From positions 1-64,000 of the forward strand of contig JAKBAA010000006.1 of assembly GCA_021809425.1 (NCBI GenBank): a stretch of DNA of 64,000 bases, given 5' to 3'. The position numbers and the translations under genes are program-made. Shown here in pieces: positions 9,148 through 17,198 of the stretch (its first letter is position 1; each line of letters begins with the position of its first letter). The notes under the pieces were generated by a model, which worked only from the letters and a program-made list of their open reading frames with translations, did no database searches and was not told the DNA's origin. Origin of the DNA: Actinomycetes bacterium (GTDB lineage: Bacteria > Actinomycetota > Acidimicrobiia > Acidimicrobiales > Bog-793).

Positions 9148-10113
9148 TCACCTCCAGAGCCGGCCCATCCACTTGAGCTGCTCGGCTCGATGGAACGCCT
9201 GGCCACCTTCGTGCCCGTTGAAGGGATACTCGATGATCTGCTTCGGGCCGCCGTAGCGGTTGTAGGCGGCGTAGACGGTCGACGGCGGGCAGATGTCGTC
9301 CATCAGCGCAACGGAGAACAGCGCGGGAGCGCGAGCCTGCGCGGCCAGGGCAGCCGCGTCGAAGTAGGCCAGCGTCTCGAACACGGCGTCGACGTGGTCG
9401 CGGTGCACCTTGAGGTAGCGAACGAGCTCGCCGTAGGGATCGCTCTCCACGATCTCGGTCGCACGCCGGAAGTCGCACAGGAACGGCACGTCCACGAGCA
9501 CACCGCAGACGTCCCCGGCCAGCGCGGCGACGGCGAGCGCGATGCCGCCACCCTGGCTGGCGCCGGCGATCGCCACGCGGTCGCTCCGTACCATCGGATG
9601 CGACCGGGCTGCCTCGACGGCGAGGACGGCGTCGGTGTAGACGCGCCGGTAGTAGTAGTCGGCCGGGCTCAGGATGCCTCGGGTCATGAAGCCCGGATAC
9701 GCCGGGGCGGCGCCCGCCGGGTCCGGGGTGTCGCCCGTCGCCCATGCCGATCCCTGCCCGCGGGTGTCCATCCGCAAGGTCGCGTAGCCGGCGAGGGTGA
9801 AGTGGTCGACCTCGACCGGGAGGCCCCGACCCCCGCCGTAGCCCTGGAACGTGACGACCGCCGGGAGCGGCTCGGTGCTCGTGGCCGGCAGCTGCAGCCA
9901 GGCGCGGATGTCGTCGCCTCGGAACCCGGAGAAGGTGACGTCGTAGGTGTCGACCAGCGTGAGGCCCGTCTCCACCCGCTCGAACCGGGGTGGGGCGGCG
10001 CAGGAACGGCTCTCCCCGAGCGTGGCCGTCCAGAAATCCGTGGCGTCGGGAGGAACGCGAAACTCCGGCGCGTACGCGCGGAGCTCCTCCTTCGGCATGT
10101 CGAGGTACGGCAA
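9148..10113 (-). CDS. acetylxylan esterase/cephalosporin-C deacetylase-like protein (CE7)
   Basis: 321 aa, the usual size of carbohydrate esterase family 7 (AXE1 domain over nearly the full length). The nucleophile elbow GASQGG places Ser186; Asp272 or Asp273 in LMDDICPP and His301 in FNGHEGG complete the triad. The RGQG motif (residues 118-121) that shapes the CE7 oxyanion hole is present. These cytoplasmic enzymes remove acetyl groups from short acetylated sugars after uptake, which fits its place as the last gene of a sugar transport operon. TTG at 10113 is chosen because GAGGGGG precedes it by 5 nt; an ATG lies five codons further in. It starts 10 nt after the GH32-like gene. Confidence 0.87.
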   Translation of the reverse strand: MPYLDMPKEELRAYAPEFRVPPDATDFWTATLGESRSCAAPPRFERVETGLTLVDTYDVTFSGFRGDDIRAWLQLPATSTEPLPAVVTFQGYGGGRGLPVEVDHFTLAGYATLRMDTRGQGSAWATGDTPDPAGAAPAYPGFMTRGILSPADYYYRRVYTDAVLAVEAARSHPMVRSDRVAIAGASQGGGIALAVAALAGDVCGVLVDVPFLCDFRRATEIVESDPYGELVRYLKVHRDHVDAVFETLAYFDAAALAAQARAPALFSVALMDDICPPSTVYAAYNRYGGPKQIIEYPFNGHEGGQAFHRAEQLKWMGRLWR

Positions 10114-10123
10114 CGCTTCCCCC

Positions 10124-11086
10124 TCAGTCTGCGGTGACGACGACGTCGCCCGAAGCGGTCACCTCGACCGGCAGCGGCCCGGTCAGCTCTCCGACGAAGC
10201 CGTGATCGCTCACCTCACGGAAGGCGACGAACCCGTACTTGTCCGTGTCGGTCGGCACGAGCTTCCCGGCGTAGAGGGTCTCCCCGGGTACCGCGGCGAC
10301 CGGGCGATCGCTCGGCCGCAGCACTCCGCTCCCCGACCGCCCGACGAAGGCGAACGTCCCCGTCGCCCGGCAGGAGTTGCCGAGCCGCTCGCGACGCTCG
10401 GCGGAATGGTCCTCCGTCCGGCAGGAGAAGAGGACGACGCTCCAACCGTCCACCTCGGAGAGCTGGGGAACCTCCACCTGGGCGAAGTCGCCCGGTTCGG
10501 TGATCGGGGGCAGGACCTCCCAGTCGACGAGGTCACGCGAGCGCGCGTGCGCGATCACCCCGGCGCCGTCGGCGGGGCCTTCCGGGGAGCGGGCGGTGAT
10601 GAGCGCGTGCACCTCCTCCTCGCCGGGGACGCGGAACAGGAAGGGATCGCGCCAGGACTGGTCGCGCCAGCGCCCCTGGGGGAGCTGCTCGTACCAGCGG
10701 GGGTCGGCCTCGAGGACCGGGTTGGCGCCGTGGCGTCTCCAGGTGAGCAGGTCTTCCGAGGTCGCAAGCCCGATCCGCTGCACGAGTCCCTGCTCGGCCC
10801 GGTGGATGCCCGTGTAGAGCATGTGCCAGCGACCTTCGTGGCGCAGGACGCTCCCGGTCCAGACGGCGAGGTCGTCCCACGCCCCCTGTTCCCCCGGGTG
10901 CAGGGCATCGGAGAGCACGCGCCACTCGCGAAACTCGCGCGTCACGGCGTGGCCGATCGTGGCGTGGTGATGGCGCAGCTCGGGATCACCGAGGTCTCGT
11001 GGGGCCTGGAGGTAGAAGACGTGGTGCTCGCCGGCATCCTCCGCGAGCCAGAAGTCCCACACCCACCTGTCCGGAAGCGCAAACAT
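10124..11086 (-). CDS. GH32-like glycoside hydrolase (five-bladed propeller, clan GH-J type)
   Basis: 320 aa. The motif order is that of GH32/GH68-like five-bladed propeller hydrolases: WVWDFWLAED at residues 8-17 (Asp11 as possible nucleophile), WTGSV at 76-80, WRDPF at 145-149 (transition-state Asp147) and VEVPQL at 204-209 (Glu205 as possible acid/base, where GH32 has ECP). There is no signal peptide and no GH32 C-terminal beta-sandwich, so it is a short cytoplasmic form that would cut an imported oligosaccharide. ATG at 11086 is 11 nt after the permease stop. The sugar is probably a fructoside or related furanoside, but GH43-like activity cannot be excluded. Confidence 0.75.
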   Translation of the reverse strand: MFALPDRWVWDFWLAEDAGEHHVFYLQAPRDLGDPELRHHHATIGHAVTREFREWRVLSDALHPGEQGAWDDLAVWTGSVLRHEGRWHMLYTGIHRAEQGLVQRIGLATSEDLLTWRRHGANPVLEADPRWYEQLPQGRWRDQSWRDPFLFRVPGEEEVHALITARSPEGPADGAGVIAHARSRDLVDWEVLPPITEPGDFAQVEVPQLSEVDGWSVVLFSCRTEDHSAERRERLGNSCRATGTFAFVGRSGSGVLRPSDRPVAAVPGETLYAGKLVPTDTDKYGFVAFREVSDHGFVGELTGPLPVEVTASGDVVVTAD

Positions 11087-11097
11087 GCCGGCGATCC

Positions 11098-11922
11098 CTA
11101 ACCCTTCAACGAGCCCTGCAAGAGGGCGGTGACGAACTGCCGCTGGAACGCGATGAACAGGATGAGCGTCGGGGCGAGGATCAGGAGCGAGCCGGCGTTC
11201 AGGAGCGGGATGTTGGTCCCCCACTGGCCCTGGAACGCCCCGAGGGCGCCGGCCATGGTGCGGTTCGTCGGGACGTCGACCAGCACGATGGCGAGCAGGA
11301 ACTGGTTCCAGGTCCACACCGACAGCAGGATCCCGAGCGAGGTCAGTGCCGGGCGGGCGAGCGGGACGTGCACCCGCCAGAACAGCTGCCAGGTCGTCGC
11401 ACCATCCACGCGCGCGGCCTCCGAGAGCTCGCGGGGCGCGTTGATGAAGTGCGCCCTCATCCAGTAGACGCTGAACGGCATGAACAGGCCGATCAGGGGC
11501 AGGATGAGCGCCCACCTCGTGTCGAGGAGGCCCAGGCCGCGCACCTCGTAGTACAGGGGCACGATGATGCCTTCGAGCGGGAGCGTGAGGCCCAGCAAGA
11601 ACAGCACGAAGGCGACCTGGCCGCCACGGACCCGGAGGTGACCGAGGGCGAAGCCGGCGAAGGTCGAGATGAGGAGCGAGATGGGGACGACGCCGAGCAG
11701 GATGAGCCCGCTCGACTCGAGGAGCACGCCCATGTCGGCCGCCCTGAATGCCGAGAGGAAGTTGCCCCACTGCGGGTGTGCCGGCCACGAGATGCCGATG
11801 GGGTACGAGCCCGACGGGAAGAGCGCGCTCGTGAACATGCTGACGAAGGGCAGCAGGGTCACCACCATCAGCACGCCGAGGAGCAGCCAGCCCACGACGA
11901 CGTTTCGGCGGGCGATGATCAC
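11098..11922 (-). CDS. carbohydrate ABC transporter permease, MalG type
   Basis: 274 aa with six predicted membrane spans and the conserved cytoplasmic EAA loop (EAARVDGATTWQLFWRVHVP) that contacts the ATPase subunit. The family is the MalG/UgpE carbohydrate uptake branch. Start codon GTG at 11922 overlaps the TGA of the MalF-type gene by 4 nt (GTGA), so the two permeases are translationally coupled. No ATPase gene is in the operon; as in many actinobacterial CUT1 systems, a shared MsiK-type ATPase elsewhere could serve it (established for Streptomyces, inference here). Confidence 0.9.
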   Translation of the reverse strand: MIIARRNVVVGWLLLGVLMVVTLLPFVSMFTSALFPSGSYPIGISWPAHPQWGNFLSAFRAADMGVLLESSGLILLGVVPISLLISTFAGFALGHLRVRGGQVAFVLFLLGLTLPLEGIIVPLYYEVRGLGLLDTRWALILPLIGLFMPFSVYWMRAHFINAPRELSEAARVDGATTWQLFWRVHVPLARPALTSLGILLSVWTWNQFLLAIVLVDVPTNRTMAGALGAFQGQWGTNIPLLNAGSLLILAPTLILFIAFQRQFVTALLQGSLKG

Positions 11923-12893
11923 CGGTCACCGCTTCCGCGCCGGACGTACCACTGGATGGGAAGGATGCAGACGAGGACGAGCACCATGAGGACGACCGCC
12001 AGAGCGGAGGCGAGCCCCATCTGCCGGTTGTAGAACGCAAGCTGGTAGATCTCGAGCCCGGGGACCATCGTGGCGTTCCCCGGACCTCCCTGGGTCGAGA
12101 TGTAGACGATGTCGAAGGCGGAGAGTGCGGCGATCACCGTCACCGTCACGCACACACCGATCTCTTGGCGGATGCTGGGCAGCGTCACCGAGAGGAACTC
12201 CCGAAGCGGGCCCGCTCCGTCGAGCTGCGCCGCCTCGTAGAGCGACGACTCGATCTTCGTCATGCCGGCCAGCAGCAGCACGATGCAGAGGCCGAGCAGC
12301 ACCCAGGCGCCGATGATGCCGACCGAGGGCAGCGCCGTGCTGAAGTCACCCAACCAGGAGTGCGCAAGACTGCCGAGACCGACCTTCTGCAGGATCTGGT
12401 CCACCGCGCCCGTCGTCGACAGCATCCAGTTCCAGGCGATGCCGGCGGCAACGAGAGGGACGACCTGGGGCAGGAAGAGGACGACCCGGGCGACGGCGCT
12501 CATCTTGGCGCTCACGAACCGCCGCATCGCCGTCGCCACGGCGAGCCCGAGGACGATCGGGATCACGCTGAAGTACAGGATCAGCACGAAGGCGTGGCCG
12601 ATGACGCCGAGGAGCTGACCGTTGGTGAAGACGGTGCGGTAGTTGGAAAGGCCCGCGCCCTGGAGCGTGCTGATCCCGTCCCAGTTGTAGAAGGAATACC
12701 GCACGGTCTGCACGATCGGCCAGAGCACGAAGCCCGCGTAGGCGAGCAGCGCTGGAGCGACGAACGCCCAGTACCGGTTCGGGACACCGCGCCCCTTGCG
12801 CGGGCGTGGTGCACCGCGCTCCTTGTGGGAGCGCGGTGCACCGGCGCCGTGGGGGGCGCCTGACGGTCGCGTCAGGTCGTTCAAAGCGGTCAA
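11919..12893 (-). CDS. carbohydrate ABC transporter permease, MalF type
   Basis: 324 aa. A hydrophilic N-terminal tail of about 40 residues precedes the first span (WAFVAPALLAYAGFVLWPIV), with five more spans and an EAA-type loop near residues 213-233 (YEAAQLDGAGPLREFLSVTL). It pairs with the MalG-type permease downstream to form the channel of a sugar importer. The only in-frame starts are TTG at 12893 and TTG three codons on; neither has a strong ribosome-binding site, so translation may depend on the binding-protein gene that ends 16 nt upstream. The first 30 codons are encoded by two perfect DNA hairpins, described separately. Confidence 0.88.
   Translation of the reverse strand: MTALNDLTRPSGAPHGAGAPRSHKERGAPRPRKGRGVPNRYWAFVAPALLAYAGFVLWPIVQTVRYSFYNWDGISTLQGAGLSNYRTVFTNGQLLGVIGHAFVLILYFSVIPIVLGLAVATAMRRFVSAKMSAVARVVLFLPQVVPLVAAGIAWNWMLSTTGAVDQILQKVGLGSLAHSWLGDFSTALPSVGIIGAWVLLGLCIVLLLAGMTKIESSLYEAAQLDGAGPLREFLSVTLPSIRQEIGVCVTVTVIAALSAFDIVYISTQGGPGNATMVPGLEIYQLAFYNRQMGLASALAVVLMVLVLVCILPIQWYVRRGSGDR
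12808..12842. repeat. perfect 15-bp inverted repeat inside the MalF-type 5' coding region
   Basis: GGTGCACCGCGCTCC at 12808-12822 is followed by a 5-nt TTGTG loop and its exact complement at 12828-12842. It encodes about residues 18-29 of the permease. A stem this long and perfect is not needed for the protein sequence and is likely to fold in the mRNA, just downstream of the sugar-binding-protein gene. Confidence 0.8.
12859..12876. repeat. second hairpin at the binding protein/permease junction
   Basis: CCTGACG at 12859-12865, loop GTCG, CGTCAGG at 12870-12876: a perfect 7-bp stem 34 nt downstream of the binding-protein stop on the minus strand. With the 15-bp hairpin next to it, this could slow 3'-5' decay and keep binding-protein mRNA above permease mRNA (known for malE-malF in enteric bacteria, inference here). 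Confidence 0.65.
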
Positions 12894-12909
12894 CTCGGGC
12901 TCTGGATGC

Positions 12910-14334
12910 TCAGGGAGCCGAAAGCTCCTGCTGGTAGGCGCTCTGCACCGCCTGGAGCACCCCCGACGGCGTGGTCTGGCCGCCCAGCAGCTTCTGCACC
13001 GCAGGGGTGAGACCCTCCGCGTCGATGGAGCCCGTCGCGTTGGCGATGAAGCCCATCGCGCCGTCGTCGGCCGCCACCACCTTGCCGGCGGCGAGCGTCT
13101 GCGCCGTCACCGTGCCGGGCTTGACCGCCGGGATCGGGAGGCTCGACGGGCCGCCCGGGTTGGAGCCGCCCTCCTTCACGTTGAGCGCCCGAGCTGCCGG
13201 GTTCGTCTCGACCCAGTTCAAGAAGAACGCCGCACAGTTCGCGTGCTTGGCTGCCGCAGGGATGAGGTAGGTCAGCGGTGCCGACATCGCGGCCTGCTTG
13301 CCACCGGCCGTGATGGCCGGGAACAGGAAGAACCCGTACTTCCCCGGGAAGTTGGTGTCGAAGTTGCCCGACTCCCAGTCACCGTCGAAGATGAACACGC
13401 CCTGGCCGTGCTCGAAGCGGCCCATCATGGTGGAGTACGACACCGCATTGGCGTCCGAGTTGAAGTACCCCTTCTTGATCCAGGTGTCGAGGTGCTCGGT
13501 CGCGGCGAGGTTGGCCGGCGTGTTGAAGGTGGCGTGCGGCTGGTCGAAGACCCACTTGTTGATGTTGGCGACCGACCCGTACTGCTTGATGTTGTAGTCC
13601 GCCATGAGGTCCTGCAGGGGGAAGATCAGCCCGCCGTTGCCGGCGCTGTTGAACTGCTCGACGGGGAGCAGGCCCTTGGCCTTCGCCTTGGCGAGGTCGG
13701 CGTCCAACTGCGCCAGGGTCGCCGGCGGCTTGGTCATGCCGATCTTCTTGGCGTAGGCCTTGTTGTAGAACACGCCGGTCATCGAGTAGTTGATCCCCAT
13801 CGCCCACAGCGGGCCGATGCCCTGCGGGCTGCCGCTCGGCGCGACACGCAGCTGGGCGAGGTCCGAGGCGGGGAACTTGCTCCACCCGAACGTCTTGTAG
13901 TAGCCGTCCATGTTCTTGATGAGGTGGTCCTTGACCAGGCCGGAGATCTGCGGCGCCCGCATCAGGTCAGGCGGGTTGGGGCTCGACATCACGAGCGGCG
14001 CGTCCTGGGTGATGACGGCGAAGGGGTCCTCGCGGATCTTCCACGTCACGTTCGGGTACTGCTTCGTGAACAGCTTGGTGAGATCGACGATGTCCGGGAA
14101 GCCGGTCTCGAAATAGCCCTGCATCGTGACCGGCTTGGTGCCGCAGTTCGCGGCGAAGCTCGCAGCGCCACCGGCGGCCTTCGGCCTTGCTGCAGCGTGA
14201 CCGGCCGTGCGGTGGGCGACCCGAGACCCCGACGCGGGGCCGGCCGCGAGTCCAGCGGCGGCGATGACAGCCAGCGTGGACGAGCACGCCGTCACGGTCC
14301 ACCGTCGCCTTGTCGTGCCAACGGATCTCCTCAA
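12910..14334 (-). CDS. ABC transporter extracellular sugar-binding protein
   Basis: About 475 aa. A basic, hydrophobic N-terminus (RRRWTVTACSSTLAVIAAAG) forms a signal peptide; there is a cysteine in it but no clean lipobox. The mature part is a family 1 solute-binding protein: TMQGYFETGFPDIVDLTKLF, the NPPDLMRAP region and the hinge segment GVFIFDGDWESGNF. It would capture an oligosaccharide and deliver it to the two permeases downstream. Start choice: AGGAGG lies directly against an ATG (14340), leaving no spacing, but 6 nt before an in-frame TTG at 14334, so TTG is preferred; the difference is two residues. Transcription should begin in the divergent region shared with the LacI gene. Confidence 0.88.
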   Translation of the reverse strand: MRRSVGTTRRRWTVTACSSTLAVIAAAGLAAGPASGSRVAHRTAGHAAARPKAAGGAASFAANCGTKPVTMQGYFETGFPDIVDLTKLFTKQYPNVTWKIREDPFAVITQDAPLVMSSPNPPDLMRAPQISGLVKDHLIKNMDGYYKTFGWSKFPASDLAQLRVAPSGSPQGIGPLWAMGINYSMTGVFYNKAYAKKIGMTKPPATLAQLDADLAKAKAKGLLPVEQFNSAGNGGLIFPLQDLMADYNIKQYGSVANINKWVFDQPHATFNTPANLAATEHLDTWIKKGYFNSDANAVSYSTMMGRFEHGQGVFIFDGDWESGNFDTNFPGKYGFFLFPAITAGGKQAAMSAPLTYLIPAAAKHANCAAFFLNWVETNPAARALNVKEGGSNPGGPSSLPIPAVKPGTVTAQTLAAGKVVAADDGAMGFIANATGSIDAEGLTPAVQKLLGGQTTPSGVLQAVQSAYQQELSAP

Positions 14335-14444
14335 CTCCATCCTCCTTTGTTGGAGCCATCGTGGGTGATCGCGGCGATCCGAGGCACGCCGGGAGCGGAC
14401 CAGAAGCCCTCCCCGGTGCCCGGACACCCCCCCATCCCCCATGT

Positions 14445-14460
14445 GCTAAATCGCATTAGC
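14445..14460. promoter_or_regulatory. candidate LacI-family operator
   Basis: GCTAAATCGCATTAGC is an imperfect palindrome (GCTAA arms) centred on CG, the classic layout of LacI/GalR operators. It lies between the divergent sugar-binding-protein gene and the lacI-like gene, 111 nt upstream of the former and 93 nt upstream of the latter, where it could repress both. Confidence 0.7.
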
Positions 14461-14539
14461 GGCGGTCTTGATGATGCAGCTTCGACCAGTCGTCGTCAAG
14501 ATGGAGCCCTCACCCGGCCGTCCGGCCGTGGCGGCCGCG

Positions 14540-14545
14540 TATGCT
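14540..14545 (+). promoter_or_regulatory. -10 element of a leaderless lacI-like gene
   Basis: TATGCT lies 7 nt before the ATG at 14553. There is no ribosome-binding site in that gap, so the transcript should begin at or near the start codon. Confidence 0.55.
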
Positions 14546-14552
14546 CACTGCC

Positions 14553-15689
14553 ATGCCGGCACCGCCTTCGAACGGACCCCGCCGGCCGCGCCGTCGCTCT
14601 ACGACCGAGGAGGAGGGCTCCGGCGCCGCAGCGAAGCCGAACCGGCGGACGACCCTTGCCGACGTCGCTCGACGCGCAGGGGTCTCCCAGACGACCGCCT
14701 CGTTCGTCCTGAGCGGGCGCCGAGAGGAGATGCGGATCTCGGCACAGATCGAGGCGAAGGTTCTGGAGGCCGTCGCGGAGACCGGCTACCGCCCGAACGT
14801 CGTCTCCCGCAGCCTGCGCACGGGCTCGTCGCACACGATCGGCTTCGTCTCCGACACCGTCGCCACCACCCCGTTCGCCGGTCACCTCATCTGGGGGGCG
14901 CTCGACGCAGCGCGCGAGCGTGACCGGCTCTTGCTCATCGCAGAGACCGAGGGTGACGCGGAGCTCGAGACGCAGATGATCGAGACGATGCGCGACCGGC
15001 AGGTGGAGGGCATCGTTCTCGCGTCGATGTACACGCGCCGGACGAACGTCCCCGCCGCCCTCCTCGACGGACCCGGCGTGCTGCTCAACATCGTGCCGAC
15101 GAGAGCGTGCGCGGTACCGGTCGTCATCCCCGACGAGGCGGAGGCGGGGCGGACCGCAGCACGCCACCTGCTCGAGGCCGGCTACCGGGAGGGCATCTAC
15201 CTCGTCGGCGTGGGCGTCAACCCGCCGAAGACGCCGAGGGGCGCCGTAGCCGCCTCCGAGCGGCTCCTCGGGATCATCGAGGAGCTGGCCGCCGCCGGCG
15301 TCACACCGGCGGGAGGCGCCTACGTCAAGGACTGGCAACCCAAGGGTGGCTACGAGGCGACGAAGGAGCTTCTCCGACGCCGGCACCAGCCGAAGGCGCT
15401 CATCTGCTTCAACGACCGACTGTCCATGGGGGCGTTCCAGGCGCTGGAGGACGCAGCCCTGATGGTCGCCCGAGACGTATCGGTGATCTCCTTCGACGAC
15501 GAGCCCGTCGCCTCGTGGCTCCGGCCGGCCCTGACGAGCATCGCCCTCCCCCACTACGAGCTCGGTCGTCAGGCCATCGAGCTGCTGCTGGCGCCGGGAA
15601 GCGAGGCGCCGGGCGGCGTGCACCGGGTCCCCATGCCGCTGCGCCTGCGCGAGTCGGTCGGTCGGGTCGAGCGGACGGCGACGGGATAG
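14553..15689 (+). CDS. LacI family transcriptional regulator
   Basis: 378 aa. After a basic tail comes the LacI helix-turn-helix, TLADVARRAGVSQTTASFVL, and the hinge region RSLRTGSSHTIGFV, then a periplasmic-binding-protein-like effector domain. The hinge has the spacing that inserts into the minor groove at a central CG step, matching the operator at 14445-14460. It is divergent from the sugar transport operon and probably represses it until the imported sugar or a breakdown product binds. ATG 14553 is chosen over ATG 14541, because 14541 lies inside the TATGCT -10 box and would not be in the transcript. Confidence 0.92.
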   Translation: MPAPPSNGPRRPRRRSTTEEEGSGAAAKPNRRTTLADVARRAGVSQTTASFVLSGRREEMRISAQIEAKVLEAVAETGYRPNVVSRSLRTGSSHTIGFVSDTVATTPFAGHLIWGALDAARERDRLLLIAETEGDAELETQMIETMRDRQVEGIVLASMYTRRTNVPAALLDGPGVLLNIVPTRACAVPVVIPDEAEAGRTAARHLLEAGYREGIYLVGVGVNPPKTPRGAVAASERLLGIIEELAAAGVTPAGGAYVKDWQPKGGYEATKELLRRRHQPKALICFNDRLSMGAFQALEDAALMVARDVSVISFDDEPVASWLRPALTSIALPHYELGRQAIELLLAPGSEAPGGVHRVPMPLRLRESVGRVERTATG

Positions 15690-15703
15690 CGAAGGGGCCT
15701 CTC

Positions 15704-15770
15704 CGAGGGGTGGACCCAGTCGCGCTCGTCCTTCGGGTCGCCGTCGCCCAGCGCCCGCTGAACAGGCGTT
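15704..15770 (-). pseudogene. 3' remnant of a DUF5615 (PIN-like) toxin gene
   Basis: Read on the minus strand, this stretch encodes VQRALGDGDPKDERDWVHPS, which matches the C-terminus of the intact toxin at 18169 (LQALLDGDPKDELDWVHWLS). The DNA is also similar (GTGGACCCAGTCG is shared). The rest of the gene is absent, so this is a leftover of a second toxin-antitoxin locus or of a duplication. Confidence 0.75.
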
Positions 15771-15808
15771 TTGCTCGGCTGATCGTGAGCCATCCACCTC
15801 GTCCAAAC

Positions 15809-15830
15809 ACGTCTGATGTTTGTCTGACGT
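15809..15830. promoter_or_regulatory. inverted and direct repeat upstream of a small regulatory-type gene
   Basis: ACGTC at 15809-15813 and GACGT at 15826-15830 are inverted, and GTCTGA occurs twice between them. It directly precedes the ribosome-binding site GAGGAGG (15832-15838). It may be an autoregulatory operator. Confidence 0.4.
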
Positions 15831-15846
15831 CGAGGAGGATGGCGTC

Positions 15847-16308
15847 GTGCCCACCACCGAGCAGTTCACCTTCAGGGACCTGCTTCGCGAGCCGAAGCGG
15901 GTGTCGGAGGCCGTCGATCGCGAGCGCCGACTCCTCATCCACCGCCGCGGTGCCCCCGACCTCGTCGTGACCCGAGCCGACCTGTTCGAGGACGAGCTCG
16001 CAGGCGCCAGCGGCCTCGGCCGTCTGCTCCGCAACCTCCTCGCCCACGTTCCCTCGAGCGAGGTCGGCGAGATCGTGGCCGACGCCCTTCCCTGGACGCG
16101 CTTTCTCAGCGAGGAAGGACGCACCAAGCTCGCCGCCGAGCTCGGCGCAACGCTCGATGCCTGCGCCGAGCTCGAGACCTTCGTCGCCCTCGGTCAGCTC
16201 CTCGCGGAGTGGAAGGCCACCGCGGCGGTGCAAGCCGACCCAGAGCTTCGCGCGCGCCTCGCCACGCCCGTCGAGGCCGTCGACGGCCGTAGCGTCCCTG
16301 CCTCGTGA
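15847..16308 (+). CDS. hypothetical protein with Phd/YefM-like N-terminus
   Basis: 153 aa, mostly helical and acidic. The N-terminal segment TFRDLLREPKRVSEAVDRER followed by RLLIHRRGAPDLVVTRADLF has the shape of Phd/YefM antitoxins (a dimerising DNA-binding fold that reads 'make no crosses, protect this residue'). The remaining 100 residues do not match a family I know. Start is GTG at 15847, 8 nt after GAGGAGG; the upstream TTG lies before that site. It precedes a broken DUF6933 gene, so it could have been part of a two-gene unit. Antitoxin function is a suggestion only. Confidence 0.65.
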   Translation: MPTTEQFTFRDLLREPKRVSEAVDRERRLLIHRRGAPDLVVTRADLFEDELAGASGLGRLLRNLLAHVPSSEVGEIVADALPWTRFLSEEGRTKLAAELGATLDACAELETFVALGQLLAEWKATAAVQADPELRARLATPVEAVDGRSVPAS

Positions 16309-16440
16309 CCCTTCGCTCACCGCAGCGCCGAGGACAGCGGGTCGCGCCCCCTGCGGCCGGTAGCGAGTGGGAGCTTCGCTTCGCAACCCAGTTGTCGCCG
16401 ACCCTGGCACCGCACCGCTGGCGCCCACGATCGGAAGGCG

Positions 16441-16931
16441 GTCCTGCGGTGCACAAGGAAGCTCCTCGACGTGATCCACGCCGAGCGACTGGCAACGCCT
16501 CGGCTCGACGGCGAGAACTGGTACGCGAACCTTCTCGTCCTCGACCGGCGCAAGTGCCTCCTGCTCACCCACCCCAGCACCTTGTTCACGGTCTTCGAGC
16601 CCGACGTCCGGGCGGCGGCCCATGCGAGCGACCCCACGACCTCGTGGTCCAACTCGCCGAGCGCGAGCTGCTCCACGAGGCCCTCTCCCTCGACGTCTTC
16701 GGCGAGCTTCGGGCCGAACCACTGTCGCTCGCCAAGACCGCCGACCGCAGGGTGCTGGGGTGCATGAACGACATGGCCATCCACTGCGAAGTAGCCGCCG
16801 CGAGAGCCGGGAGCTTGTCCGCGGACAACGTCCGCGCTCTCAACAACGACTTGCGCCGGAACATCAACAGCGCCCGGGACGATGGGCGTCCGATCGACCT
16901 GGTGGCGGCGCGTACCGTCGCCTCGCCGTGA
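16441..16931 (+). pseudogene. frameshifted DUF6933-family gene
   Basis: Two reading frames together give one DUF6933-like protein. The first, from 16441, reads VLRCTRKLLDVI, then WYANLLVLDRRKCLLLTHPS and VFEPDVRAA; the second, one frame over from about 16625, reads VVQLAERELLHEALSLD, then LAKTADRRVLGCMNDMAIH and RRNINSARDDGRPIDLVAAR. Intact homologues are continuous over both parts. The expected start codon is GTC here, with GGAAGG just upstream, so the gene has lost both its start and its frame around 16615-16630. It is therefore non-functional unless the sequence has an error. The family's function is not established. Confidence 0.75.
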
Positions 16932-17083
16932 GTGTCCGACGCCACCTGGGGCCTTCCGTGCGTACTCGAAGCCATGGCTTCGGGCCCTCATCGAGGCCCA
17001 TGGGCGGCGGCGCACACGCGACGGCTCGTGCGACTCGAACCCCACGTTCCATCTGGCTTCTTGGCCAGCCACGTTCCCTGATG
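16932..17083. other. non-coding stretch with short palindromes before the left repeat
   Basis: No gene seen. GAAGCCATGGCTTC at 16970-16983 is a perfect 14-bp palindrome and GGGCC/GGCCC arms follow at about 16984-17001. The part from about 17036 (CGAACCCCACG) shows weak similarity to the trailer of tRNA-Leu at 19165-19212, suggesting that the left repeat extends, in decayed form, to here. Confidence 0.35.
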
Positions 17084-17116
17084 TTGTGGGAGTTCAACTC
17101 GGTGTCGGAGGGGGGA
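17084..17116. repeat. left copy of tRNA-Leu 3'-end direct repeat (att-like)
   Basis: 33 nt that recur at 19213-19245 with one mismatch; the inner 25 nt (17092-17116) are identical. The right part (GTCGGAGGGGGGA) equals the 3' end of the tRNA-Leu(GAG) gene on the minus strand. A truncated tRNA 3' end 2.1 kb from the intact gene, in the same orientation, is the usual trace of site-specific integration at a tRNA. Confidence 0.7.
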
Positions 17117-17198
17117 TTGTTCCACCTACGACACGCGCGACAACGCTCGTCTTGGCGCCCCGAACAGGGCGTTCGCGCGCACATCACCGTGCCGCTGG

